DNA of 64,000 nucleotides from DASYXZ01 sp035308965 (GTDB taxonomy: Bacteria > Acidobacteriota > Terriglobia > UBA7540), in the NCBI GenBank assembly GCA_035308965.1, contig DATGFN010000019.1, positions 408,461-472,460 of the forward strand, given 5' to 3'. The translations under genes and the position numbers were made by a program. Below are positions 46,115 through 53,875 of the stretch, in pieces (positions within the stretch are counted from its first letter, which is position 1; every line of letters begins with the position of its first letter). The notes under the pieces are model-generated. The model searched no databases. It was not told the DNA's origin and saw only the letters and a list, made by a program, of their open reading frames with translations.

Positions 46115-46204
46115 TGCGCTTTAATTAAGCCGACTCTCTTGGCCGTCTCCTAGTATTAGCGAACCTCCGGCGACCGAAAGGGTTTGATTCCAAATGGAGG
46201 TTAG
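46115..46204 (+). promoter_or_regulatory. Structured 5' leader with sequestered ribosome-binding site
   Basis: AACCTCC (46162-46168) is perfectly complementary to GGAGGTT (46196-46202), which contains the Shine-Dalgarno sequence of the RlpA-like gene. Between the arms a smaller hairpin GACC-GAAAG-GGTT can form. The fold would hide the ribosome-binding site, suggesting a riboregulator, thermosensor or protein-binding site. It does not match a riboswitch consensus I know. Confidence 0.55.
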
Positions 46205-46648
46205 ATGAGAAACCTGGTAATGGGATGTACTGTTGCATTTCTCGTTGCGATTTCAGCTCACACAGAAGCTTCAACTTCAACCTGTCTAAACTTTGCTTCA
46301 CATAATCTTCCTCCCAAGTTCTCGAAACAACCTGCAAGCGATTTTGGCCTGGCAAGTTGGTATGGAAATGAGTGCCAGGGCAGCCCCACCGCTAGCGGGG
46401 AAATATATGATATGAATGAGCTTACAGCTGCTCACCGAACCCTTCCCTTGGGAACTAAGCTTAGGGTAACTAACCTTAGAAACCATCGGTCTTTGGTGGT
46501 CAGGGTTAATGACCGAGGCCCGTTCATCCATAACCGCCTCCTTGATGTCTCAAGGGAAGCGGCTTGGAGGCTTGGCTTCATGGGATCGGGGTTGGCACGC
46601 GTCCGAACAGAAGTCGTGAGCTACCCCAAAGAGTCCAATCGCAATTAA
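46205..46648 (+). CDS. RlpA-like septal ring lytic transglycosylase family protein
   Basis: A 147-residue exported protein with a signal peptide (MRNLVMGCTVAFLVAISAHT) and a double-psi beta-barrel domain: GLASWYGNECQGSPTASGEI, YDMNELTAAHRTLPLGTKLR, then VVRVNDRGPFIHNRLLDVSR, which holds the catalytic-site Asp and His residues of the family. It lacks the C-terminal SPOR domain of full-length RlpA. It probably cleaves or binds denuded glycan strands of peptidoglycan in the periplasm. It has a perfect consensus promoter, an SD-masking leader and an intrinsic terminator downstream, so it is a single-gene unit under tight control. Confidence 0.92.
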   Translation: MRNLVMGCTVAFLVAISAHTEASTSTCLNFASHNLPPKFSKQPASDFGLASWYGNECQGSPTASGEIYDMNELTAAHRTLPLGTKLRVTNLRNHRSLVVRVNDRGPFIHNRLLDVSREAAWRLGFMGSGLARVRTEVVSYPKESNRN

Positions 46649-46704
46649 TTCTCCAGAAGTTCTGCTTCTGGTGGACTTTCACTTTCAATCACGCTAACTC
46701 GAGG

Positions 46705-46738
46705 AACCCAGGCCGGCACCTTGCCAGCCTGGGTTTTT
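46705..46738 (+). terminator. Rho-independent terminator after the RlpA-like gene
   Basis: A 9-bp GC-rich stem AACCCAGGC (46705-46713) / GCCTGGGTT (46727-46735) with a 13-nt loop ends in a TTTTT run (46734-46738). It lies 57 bp after the stop and would also partly insulate the convergent serine hydrolase gene. Confidence 0.85.
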
Positions 46739-46787
46739 GGTTTAAGAGGCCCAACTTCCCTTGCCGCCAGCAGCATTTGGGTCATTA

Positions 46788-48677
46788 CTACTTTCTCTTC
46801 GCCACATAGGTCCCATCGGGCTGGTAAAAAATAGCCTCGGTGACCTTTCCCGTGGCATCCTTCTTGAACTCAATGCTAAAGGCAGAGAGCCCTTTGATGT
46901 CGAACGTCGTTCCACGACGGGGAATCAACTCATATTTCGGCTGGCCAGGGACAATTAGGAAAAGCGTCCTGTCACCTTCAAGTGAAACCGTATCGGTGAC
47001 GCCACCAAGCAGGTACTGACCTGCAAGGGGCTCCAGAAAGCCCTTCGTGGTCATTTCGCGTTCTGCTATTCTATTGAAAACAATATCCTTAACGTGCGGT
47101 TCAAGAGGGATTGAGAGGCTTGCGATGTCACCTTTTGCGTCCGTAACGAACATAACCTTCATTTTCTCCAGTTGGTCGATCGGGTTTGGCGGAACCTCAA
47201 AGACGTCGTAATGAAAGTGGCGAAGGTGCGAGGTCAAAAGATTTATGCTGAACTTAAAACCTTCCCCATCAGATTCAATCTTGACGATTCCGTACCCGGG
47301 GTTCTCGTACTCCCCCACATACTCTTTCAAGTCGTGCGAAGGGTGAGTGTTCGGCTTGCGCTCGGTGAATCCTTCCGTCTTGGCCTCTTCCTCTGACTGT
47401 TTGGTTTTCTGTTCATCGTCAAGGAACCGCTGGTTCCACGGCGTCGATTCGAGACCTAGAAGGCGATCGTAGGCGCCATAGGTAACGATAATTGGTACCG
47501 GATCTTTATTGGAATCCAGGTTGGCGAGGACGATCACTCCAATATTGTCCTGCGGCATAAATGAGAGTTGGGCGGTGAAACCGTCGATGGCGCCTCCATG
47601 GGATACAAACTTGTGGCCTCGATAGTCCGACGCCCCAAGACCCATCCCGTAGGTCGCCAAGCCAATTTCCTTCCATCGCTCCGAGCTGGGCACCACCATT
47701 TGGGGGCTCTGCATCTGATTTTCATTGTTCTCGGAAAGCAGCCTCGTTTGCCCGCGCATTCCTTTGCTGAGGTGGAACAACAGATACTGCGCCATCTCAT
47801 CGACATTGGAGTTGATCGAACCCGCAGGGGCAATTTGGTCGATGTTGTGGAACGGCATGTCCTTGACCACGCCGTCCGCGTTCTGGTAAGGCATGGCAAA
47901 GTCCGCGCTTTTCTGGGAAGCATCCACCGAGTAGTTTGTGTTCTTCATCCCCAGCGGGTCCAGAACCCGCCGGCGAACAAAGTCTTCCCACGTGGTTCCG
48001 GCCACCTTCCCTACCAGATATCCTGCCGTCATAAACATCAGATTGTTGTACTGATAGGTGCTGCGGAAATCTTTGTTGGGCTCCAGGTATCGCAGCCGGC
48101 GCACCATATCCGCGCGGCTGAAGTCCGAGCTGTACCAAAGCACGTCGTGGCGGGGCAGGCCGGAACGGTGAGTCACCAGGTCGCGTGGGGTCATGTGCTC
48201 GCTGGCGACGGGATCGTACATCTTGAATTCGGGCAGATACTCGCGCACAGGTTTGTCCCAGTCGAGCTTGCCCTCGTCCACCAACATCCCCATGGCCGAG
48301 ACGGTAAAGGATTTCGTGATAGATCCAATCGCAAAAAGGGTCTGAGACGTCACCGGCAGGTGTTGGTGCGTGTCCCGCTCGCCGTATCCTTTGGCCAGAA
48401 TCACTTTTCCGTCCTTCACGATGGCCACGGCTACTCCCGGAACTTTCCAGTCCTTCATCACTTGGGCCACAAACTCGTCAAAGCCGGCTAATGGCTCTGC
48501 CGCGACTTCGGCCGGAATTGTCGCGCGCGCGGCCCTGAGCGAAGGCGTCACGGCAAGCGATTCATGCGCCGGAGCCCGCCATGTTTGCGCCGCCGATGGC
48601 CGCAAGGTTGCCGTAGTCCCGGTAAAAGTCAAAACCGTGATGGATAGAATCAAAAAGGGCCGCAGATACTTCCGCAT
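46788..48677 (-). CDS. Exported serine hydrolase (beta-lactamase/esterase family, DUF3471-like C-terminus)
   Basis: A 629-residue protein starting at ATG 48677 (GGAGGC 4 nt upstream), with a signal peptide (YLRPFLILSITVLTFTGTTA). The class C beta-lactamase-type domain has S119-x-x-K122 (AIGSITKSFT) and Y210-N-N212 (TYQYNNLMF), then HGGAIDGFTAQLSFMP near the third motif. Residues about 480-629 form a lipocalin-like DUF3471-type domain. Such proteins are D-aminopeptidases, esterases or peptidoglycan-related hydrolases; a beta-lactamase role is possible but not implied. It is convergent with the RlpA-like gene. Confidence 0.92.
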   Translation of the reverse strand: MRKYLRPFLILSITVLTFTGTTATLRPSAAQTWRAPAHESLAVTPSLRAARATIPAEVAAEPLAGFDEFVAQVMKDWKVPGVAVAIVKDGKVILAKGYGERDTHQHLPVTSQTLFAIGSITKSFTVSAMGMLVDEGKLDWDKPVREYLPEFKMYDPVASEHMTPRDLVTHRSGLPRHDVLWYSSDFSRADMVRRLRYLEPNKDFRSTYQYNNLMFMTAGYLVGKVAGTTWEDFVRRRVLDPLGMKNTNYSVDASQKSADFAMPYQNADGVVKDMPFHNIDQIAPAGSINSNVDEMAQYLLFHLSKGMRGQTRLLSENNENQMQSPQMVVPSSERWKEIGLATYGMGLGASDYRGHKFVSHGGAIDGFTAQLSFMPQDNIGVIVLANLDSNKDPVPIIVTYGAYDRLLGLESTPWNQRFLDDEQKTKQSEEEAKTEGFTERKPNTHPSHDLKEYVGEYENPGYGIVKIESDGEGFKFSINLLTSHLRHFHYDVFEVPPNPIDQLEKMKVMFVTDAKGDIASLSIPLEPHVKDIVFNRIAEREMTTKGFLEPLAGQYLLGGVTDTVSLEGDRTLFLIVPGQPKYELIPRRGTTFDIKGLSAFSIEFKKDATGKVTEAIFYQPDGTYVAKRK

Positions 48678-48928
48678 ATCGCCTCCTGCATCAATTGATA
48701 TGGTGTAATTCACTTCCCGGAGCCAGCGAAGCGTACCCGTCGAATGCCCTCCGGTCAAGAGTGAAACTCGATTCCGCTTGCCTCTTTTAGTGACGGGTAA
48801 CAGGGCGTGGCTCGATACTGGCGCGAGTGATTCCCAAGGCAAGCTTTCATCTTCCAGTTTCCATTTTCCAATTCCTTATTTCGCAATCTTGAGGAAGGGT
48901 CCAGCAGTGGCACAGCTTACTTGACAAT

Positions 48929-48947
48929 GTGACACACAATGTGTCAC
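48929..48947. promoter_or_regulatory. Operator-like palindrome in front of the toxin-antitoxin operon
   Basis: GTGACACA-CAA-TGTGTCAC is a perfect inverted repeat with 8-bp arms, just 9 nt before the antitoxin ATG and overlapping the downstream flank of a TTGACA (48921-48926). Antitoxin-toxin complexes usually repress from such sites. No ribosome-binding site lies between it and the ATG, so the mRNA may be leaderless. Confidence 0.65.
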
Positions 48948-48956
48948 TTTTATCCT

Positions 48957-49193
48957 ATGCCGACTGTCAACATTCGTCAACTCCGGGACACCAAGCGGCT
49001 GAAAGCCTGGCTGCGCTCCGGCAAGACGGTCAAACTCCGGGAGCGCGACCGGGTTATCGCCCGAATCATTCCGGAACCTTCGCCTCAAAAGTCAGGCAAG
49101 GTTCCAGACTTCGCTGCCATGCGGCGTGAGATTTTTGGGGAACGTGTCCTTCCCGGAGCCGATCTCCTCATTGAGGAGCGCGGGCGCTATTGA
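48957..49193 (+). CDS. Phd/YefM-type antitoxin (VapB-like)
   Basis: A 78-residue protein beginning MPTVNIRQLRDTKRLKAWLR, a Phd/YefM-like N-terminal DNA-binding fold, followed by VKLRERDRVIARIIPEP and an acidic C-terminal tail (LPGADLLIEERGRY) that would wrap the toxin. ATG 48957 is the first good start; a GTG at 48939 lies in the operator. Its stop overlaps the TTG start of the PIN toxin (TTGA), showing a single operon. Antitoxin degradation releases the toxin under stress. Expression is likely autoregulated via the palindrome at 48929. Confidence 0.88.
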   Translation: MPTVNIRQLRDTKRLKAWLRSGKTVKLRERDRVIARIIPEPSPQKSGKVPDFAAMRREIFGERVLPGADLLIEERGRY

Positions 49194-49615
49194 GCATCTA
49201 CGCCGATACCAGTTTTCTGGTTTCACTCTACATTCCCGACAAGCATTCACCCATGGCAGAGCGGCAAATGGCCTCGAACCCCGCTCTGTGGTTCACGCCT
49301 CTTCATTTAGCCGAGTGGACGCATGCCGTTGAGCAGCAGGTATTCAGGGGCGTTGCCACCCGGGCAGAGGCCGATATAGTACTTGCGCGATTTCAACAAC
49401 ACAGGGAAAGCGGTTTGTGGAGGGAAGTGGCCTTGCCCGATTCAGTTTTCGAGCTCTGCGCCGATCTGGCTCGACGCCACACAGCCCGGCTGGGCGTCCG
49501 TACGCTCGACACGTTACACGTGACGTGCGCGCTCGAGCTGAAGGCACAACGCTTCTGGACCTTTGACGAGCGGCAAAAGAAGCTGGCCAGGGCCGCAGGT
49601 CTCAAGACCTCGTGA
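49190..49615 (+). CDS. PIN-domain toxin (VapC family)
   Basis: A 141-residue PIN ribonuclease. The acidic catalytic residues are visible: D6 (SIYADTSFLV), E42 (LHLAEWTHAV), D107 (GVRTLDTLHV) and D126 (RFWTFDERQK), as in VapC toxins that cleave tRNA or rRNA. Start is TTG 49190, overlapping the antitoxin's TGA; a non-ATG start fits translational coupling and low toxin yield. Neutralised by the upstream antitoxin. The pair forms a compact island between the serine hydrolase and GH3 genes. Confidence 0.92.
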   Translation: MSIYADTSFLVSLYIPDKHSPMAERQMASNPALWFTPLHLAEWTHAVEQQVFRGVATRAEADIVLARFQQHRESGLWREVALPDSVFELCADLARRHTARLGVRTLDTLHVTCALELKAQRFWTFDERQKKLARAAGLKTS

Positions 49616-49816
49616 AGAGCCTCAATGTTTGGTTTTTCAATCCTCCCTTGACTTTCATCGGTCCTGAGCCGCGCCAATCCCCGGGAGCGCGCGTCACAAT
49701 TCCCATATACGCGGACGCCCTCGTGTGATATGAACGTGGGCCGAGAAGTGTTTCTCCGGTAATGAGAACATTCTGGTCGGCAAGAACCTAAAGATTTTTC
49801 TGGAGGATCTTTCAAT

Positions 49817-51667
49817 ATGCGTTTTAAGCATTTGCGCGGCTGGCTGTACGTTTGCCTTATTTTGGGCATGGTTCTGTTTATTCCGTCGGGGATTAGCCGG
49901 CCCTCCCCCGGGAATAAATCCTTTTCCATTTACGACCCTCAAGCCAAAGCGCTCCTGGCCAAGATGACGCTGGACGAAAAAATCGGACAAATGACCCAGG
50001 CCGATTTGGCCGGCCTCAAGGACATCAACGATATCCAAAAGTATTTTCTGGGCTCAGTGCTCAGTGGTGGCGACTCCGACCCGAAGTCCGGCAATACCCT
50101 CCAGGACTGGACGGACACTATCGACCAGATTACGGCCGAAGCACTCAAAACACGTCTGGCCATCCCGCTTCTATATGGGGTTGACGCGGTGCATGGGCAC
50201 AACAACATTTTGGGCGCGACCGTCTTTCCCCAGAATATCGGTGAAGGCTGCGCGCACAATCCGGAACTGGTGAAGAAGGCCGCCCGAATTACCGCCGAAG
50301 AGGTTCGCGCCACCGGCATCAACTGGGCGTTCGGGCCGTGCGTCACCGTCCCGCAGGATATCCGCTGGGGCCGCACTTATGAAGGCTATGGGGAAATCCC
50401 CAAAATGCCCGCCTTGCTCGGTGAAGCGGCCGTGGAAGGTTTCCAGGGAGACGATCTGGCTAATCCGCTCTCCGTCCTGGCCTGCGCCAAGCATTATGTG
50501 GGCGATGGCGGGACCACCATGGGCACGGGCCTGAATGGCGGCGTCGACCAGGGAGACACGCGCGTGGATGAGGCAACCTTGCGCAAGATTCATCTTCAAG
50601 GCTACATCTCCACAGTTCGCGCCGGTGTGGGCACCATCATGCCCTCCTACAACAGTTGGAACGGCGTGAGGTGTTCTGCCAGCAAAAAGCTGATGACCGA
50701 TATCCTGAAAAATGAATTGGGATTTGAAGGCTTTCTCATCTCAGACTACAACGCGCTCGACGAGTTGCCGGGCGACCGCAAGCAACAGGTCGAAACTTCC
50801 ATCAACGCCGGAATGGACATGGTGATGGCGCCGACCTCTTACCGGGAGTTCTACGATACCCTGAAAGAATTGGTGAATGAAGGCAAGGTTCCGATGTCGC
50901 GAATCGACGACGCCGTCCTGCGCATTCTGCGCGTAAAATTCGCCATGGGCCTGATGAAGAAAGATTATTCGCCCCTCGCCGACCGAAGATTGTGGAAGAG
51001 TTTTGGGTCGCCTGAACACCGCGAAGTGGCGCGCGATTTGGTGCGCCAATCAGTTGTTCTCCTCAAGAACGATCACAAGACCCTGCCCATCTCAAAAACC
51101 GTGGCGCGAATCCACGTGGGTGGCAAAAGCGCCGATGATATCGGAAACCAGTGCGGAGGGTGGACCATTACCTGGCAGGGATCGAGCGGCAACGTGACCC
51201 CGGGAGGGACCACAATTCTAGCCGCGATCAAGAATACCGTCTCAAAAAATACCCAGGTGACCTATTCCAAGGACGGGACGGGAGCGGAAGGCGCCACTCT
51301 CGGAGTGGTGGTGGTGGGCGAAACCCCTTACGCTGAAATGCAAGGCGACCGCAAAGACCTCACTCTGGCGCCGGAAGATGTTGCGGCCATCAATAATATG
51401 AAGAGCGCGGGGATTCCGGTGGTGGTGATTCTTTTTTCAGGACGTCCCATGATCATTGAAAGCGTGCTGGGAAAGGCCGATGCATTTCTGGCCGCGTGGC
51501 TGCCCGGAACCGAAGGGCAAGGCGTGGCCGACGTGCTCTTTGGTGATTACAAACCCACCGGCAAACTCACTTTCTCCTGGCCGCGCACCATGGCGCAGGT
51601 TCCCATTCACGTGGGAAGCCCCAATTACGACCCGCTCTTTAAGTATGGATATGGGTTGAAGTATTAG
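49817..51667 (+). CDS. Glycoside hydrolase family 3 beta-glucosidase/exo-glucanase
   Basis: A 616-residue exported GH3 enzyme with a signal peptide (WLYVCLILGMVLFIPSGIS). The (beta/alpha)8 domain shows LLAKMTLDEKIGQMTQADLA, PLLYGVDAVHGHNN, ACAKHYVGDGGTTMGTGLNG and GFEGFLISDYNAL, with D310 as the catalytic nucleophile. The second domain carries NQCGGWTITWQGSSGNVTPG, close to plant-type exo-beta-glucanases. It lacks a fibronectin-III extension. It would release glucose from beta-glucans in the periplasm. ATG 49817 follows TGGAGGATCTTTCAAT. It is a single gene, followed by the REP array. Confidence 0.93.
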   Translation: MRFKHLRGWLYVCLILGMVLFIPSGISRPSPGNKSFSIYDPQAKALLAKMTLDEKIGQMTQADLAGLKDINDIQKYFLGSVLSGGDSDPKSGNTLQDWTDTIDQITAEALKTRLAIPLLYGVDAVHGHNNILGATVFPQNIGEGCAHNPELVKKAARITAEEVRATGINWAFGPCVTVPQDIRWGRTYEGYGEIPKMPALLGEAAVEGFQGDDLANPLSVLACAKHYVGDGGTTMGTGLNGGVDQGDTRVDEATLRKIHLQGYISTVRAGVGTIMPSYNSWNGVRCSASKKLMTDILKNELGFEGFLISDYNALDELPGDRKQQVETSINAGMDMVMAPTSYREFYDTLKELVNEGKVPMSRIDDAVLRILRVKFAMGLMKKDYSPLADRRLWKSFGSPEHREVARDLVRQSVVLLKNDHKTLPISKTVARIHVGGKSADDIGNQCGGWTITWQGSSGNVTPGGTTILAAIKNTVSKNTQVTYSKDGTGAEGATLGVVVVGETPYAEMQGDRKDLTLAPEDVAAINNMKSAGIPVVVILFSGRPMIIESVLGKADAFLAAWLPGTEGQGVADVLFGDYKPTGKLTFSWPRTMAQVPIHVGSPNYDPLFKYGYGLKY

Positions 51668-51679
51668 CGCCTAGAAAAG

Positions 51680-52095
51680 TAGCGCAACACTCGCTCTCCA
51701 GTGTTGCGGCTTTTCCAGCGCGGGGCGATTTTGGCCACGCGCCTTGCTTGGCCCTTCCCTAGTGTGGCCCCGCGCATAGACCCGCGCGGCTTGGATTAGC
51801 CGCAGGTGAAAGCAGCGCAACACTCGCTCTCCAGTGTTGCGGCCCTTCCAGCGCGAGGCGACCTAGGCCTCGCGCCTTGCTTGGCCCTTCCCTAATGTGG
51901 CCGCGCGCATGGACCAGCGCGGCTTGGATTAGCCGCAGGTGAAAGCAGCGCAACACTCGCTCTCCAGTGTTGCGGCCCTTCCAGCGCGAGGCGATCTTGG
52001 CCCCGCGCTTTGTGGAACTATCCCCAATTTGGCCGCGCGCATAGACCCGCGCGGCCTGGAATTGCCGCAGGGCCGCAGGGCGGGTCCTGGGCTAC
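51680..52095. repeat. REP array, left side of the RAYT gene
   Basis: Three plus-oriented REP hairpins at 51680-51717, 51814-51850 and 51947-51983 repeat with a 133-bp period. Each has the pattern AGCGCA-stem-loop-stem-TGCGGC(t/c)(t/c)TTCCA with arms ACACT/AGTGT. A minus-oriented REP closes the array at 52057-52095. Other hairpins within each unit include GCGGGGC/GCCCCGC-type and GGCCGCGCG/CGCGCGGCC-type palindromes. The TAG stop of the RAYT gene lies inside the last REP. Confidence 0.88.
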
Positions 52096-52595
52096 AATCG
52101 ATTATTTTCATCGGCGGGCATGTCAAGCAGATCGACATTCATCTTAATCTCCCCATTGCCACCAAAGCTCCTAAAGCTCGACCACGCCCAATCTTCAGGT
52201 TTCAATACGAGCCCTTTGGCTACGGGATTTAAATGCATGTAATCCAGCGTGTCCCGATATTGCTTCACAGTAAGGATAATTTCGTCAAAAAAACGCGGTT
52301 CCCAAAGCGATCCTCTCTTCCCACGTCGAGCGTTCACGCGCCGCATCGCGCCAACTTTCAGCGCTCCCATCAGGTTGGGTAAGGTGTCGCCTTCGCCCGG
52401 AATTATCAGCGCGTGCCAGTGGTCCGGCATGAAGACGTACCCTGCCAACAAAAAACGGCGCCGCTCACGAACACCTTGGAATGCCGTAACCAGGCAGGAA
52501 GAATCGAGGTCCGTAAACGCGAGGCGCGAGCGCAGCAAATTGCAGGTAATAAAGAATATTTCTCCCGATACTAACAACCGCCGCAGCCGCGACAT
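52092..52595 (-). CDS. REP-associated tyrosine transposase (RAYT, Y1/HUH family)
   Basis: A 167-residue RAYT. It starts MSRLRRLLVSGEIFFITCNL and carries the HUH motif H59-W-H61 in AGYVFMPDHWHALIIPGEGD, followed by WEPRFFDEIILTVKQYRDTL and DYMHLNPVAKGLVLKPEDW, where Tyr113 or Tyr119 would be the nucleophile. RAYTs cleave single-stranded REP DNA and spread REP/BIME elements; the family is domesticated rather than a classical transposon. The gene is flanked on both sides by the arrays at 51680-52095 and 52607-53095, with its TAG stop inside a REP. A second family member begins at 63701. Confidence 0.93.
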   Translation of the reverse strand: MSRLRRLLVSGEIFFITCNLLRSRLAFTDLDSSCLVTAFQGVRERRRFLLAGYVFMPDHWHALIIPGEGDTLPNLMGALKVGAMRRVNARRGKRGSLWEPRFFDEIILTVKQYRDTLDYMHLNPVAKGLVLKPEDWAWSSFRSFGGNGEIKMNVDLLDMPADENNRL

Positions 52596-52606
52596 GGTTA
52601 AACATT

Positions 52607-53095
52607 GTAGCGCAAGGTTCGCTCGTCAACCTTGCGGCTTTTCCATGCCGTTCCGGGTTCAGGCACGGCTCTTGGTCATATCTCTTCAGAATTCCGAAGG
52701 GAAAAAATACCCCCGCGTTCTTCAAACAAACCACCCCCAGTGTGGCCGCGCGGCCTGCAATAGCCGTAGGAGAAGGTAGCGCAAGGTTCGCTCGTCAACC
52801 TTGCGGCCTTTCCAAGCCGTGCCGGGTTCAGGCACGGCTCTTGGTCATATCTCTTCAGACTTCCGAAGGACAAAAATACCCCCGCGTTCTTCAATCAAAC
52901 CATCCGCAATGTGGCCGCGCGGCCTGGAATTACATTAAAAGAAAGCAGCGCAACACTCGCTCTCCAGTGTTGCGGCAATTCAATAGCGGGGCGATCTTGG
53001 CCCCGCGCTTTGTGAAACTATTCCCCAATGTGGCCGCGCGACAGGCCCGCGCGGCCTGGAATAGCCGCAGGACCGCAGGGCGGGTCCTGCGCTAC
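52607..53095. repeat. REP array, right side of the RAYT gene
   Basis: Plus-oriented REPs at 52608-52645 and 52777-52814 repeat with a 169-bp period, with arms AGGTT/AACCT. A third at 52947-52983 goes back to ACACT/AGTGT arms. A minus-oriented REP with GGACC/GGTCC arms lies at 53057-53095. Within units are further hairpins, such as GCCGTGCC/GGCACGGC near 52820-52840 and GGCCGCGCG/CGCGCGGCC at 53032-53056. The last REP supplies the TAG stop of the DpnI-like gene. Confidence 0.88.
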
Positions 53096-53856
53096 GTTCG
53101 GTAACTCCCCCCGCCCAGGAATTCCACCAGGCCCAAATCCCTTAGAACCTGAAGTTGCTGCCGGATTTTGTCGCGGACGTGGAGGTTGCCGGGATGCAGA
53201 CGCGCCAGCGCCGCCTCATGGGCGTAAACCTCAGCCAGCGTGAATTCACGCCGCCCAATACCTCGCACTACATTGAGCACGTCGAGCGTCCACCCGCGCG
53301 CCTTTTGATTTAGTTTTCCAAGCGGGCGCAACCGCGCGTATTGCTCCCGGACTTTCGACGCCGGGACCGGTACGCCTTCGACCAAGATTTGAATTCTTGC
53401 GTCCAGAGGGATGCTTGTCAGGAGGATGTTGCATCCTACCCACCCCTTGCGCCTCGCCAACGGACTGAGGGGCTTTCGCTTCTCAAGGCACGAAAGAGGA
53501 AAGGCAAAGCGAGGAACGAGAAAAAGATTTCGCACTTGCCATCGAGCGAGATCGTAGTGGAGTGCCAAAAGGTTGGGCGTCCTGCCTTCAACAATCGCCC
53601 GCCGCATGGCTTCATACCCTGCATCAACAATTCGTTCGGAAAAGGCCTTGGACTGGCTTTTAAGTTGGAAAGGTGATTGGCATTCCGGGCAGACGTAATC
53701 TACTACTTGCATGCCATGTACTGAACGGTTGAGCTTTGGTGAGGCGCAATTCGCGCAATATAGATTTTCCTCGCCCCATGATTCGGTGACTACTCGAGCG
53801 CGTTGGGCTGGATTCTTGTAATTGTCGGCTAGCTTCCCTGGCATGCGCAAATTCAT
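53092..53856 (-). CDS. DpnI-like methyl-directed restriction endonuclease homologue (Gln at catalytic position 64)
   Basis: 254 residues, the same length as DpnI, and collinear with it. The zinc ribbon C34-xx-C37...C56-xx-C59 (YCANCASP, YVCPECQ) frames the PD-(D/E)XK core: D53, then Q64-L-K66 (PFQLKSQ). DpnI has D53, E64 and K66, so the Glu is replaced by Gln, a variant seen in some Mrr-like nucleases. RRKGWVGCNI keeps the Trp (W139) implicated in methyl-base recognition, and the C-terminal winged helix (REFTLAEVY...RQQLQVLRDLGLVEFLG) is conserved. The family cuts Gm6ATC. It is second in a two-gene operon, 19 nt after the methyltransferase. Its stop lies in a REP. No strong ribosome-binding site is visible. 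Confidence 0.92.
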   Translation of the reverse strand: MNLRMPGKLADNYKNPAQRARVVTESWGEENLYCANCASPKLNRSVHGMQVVDYVCPECQSPFQLKSQSKAFSERIVDAGYEAMRRAIVEGRTPNLLALHYDLARWQVRNLFLVPRFAFPLSCLEKRKPLSPLARRKGWVGCNILLTSIPLDARIQILVEGVPVPASKVREQYARLRPLGKLNQKARGWTLDVLNVVRGIGRREFTLAEVYAHEAALARLHPGNLHVRDKIRQQLQVLRDLGLVEFLGGGSYRT

Positions 53857-53875
53857 GCGCAGATTAGATCATGCT

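Noticed and set aside
46115..46204. Leader of the RlpA-like gene as a c-di-AMP or c-di-GMP riboswitch
   Set aside because: Cell-wall hydrolases are frequent targets of such riboswitches, but the conserved core sequences of those classes are not present; only an SD-masking stem can be supported.
47568..48491. 307-codon plus-strand frame opposite the serine hydrolase
   Set aside because: Shadow frame; the hydrolase on the other strand has SxxK and YxN motifs and a signal peptide.
46788..48677. Serine hydrolase as an antibiotic-resistance beta-lactamase
   Set aside because: The SxxK/YxN fold is shared with esterases and peptidases, and the long C-terminal domain points to the general serine hydrolase family; resistance cannot be inferred.
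51680..53095. Periodic repeats considered as a CRISPR array
   Set aside because: Units are 133 or 169 bp and consist of several different hairpins. There are no short spacers of constant length and no cas genes; the repeats match the REP family of the adjacent RAYT.
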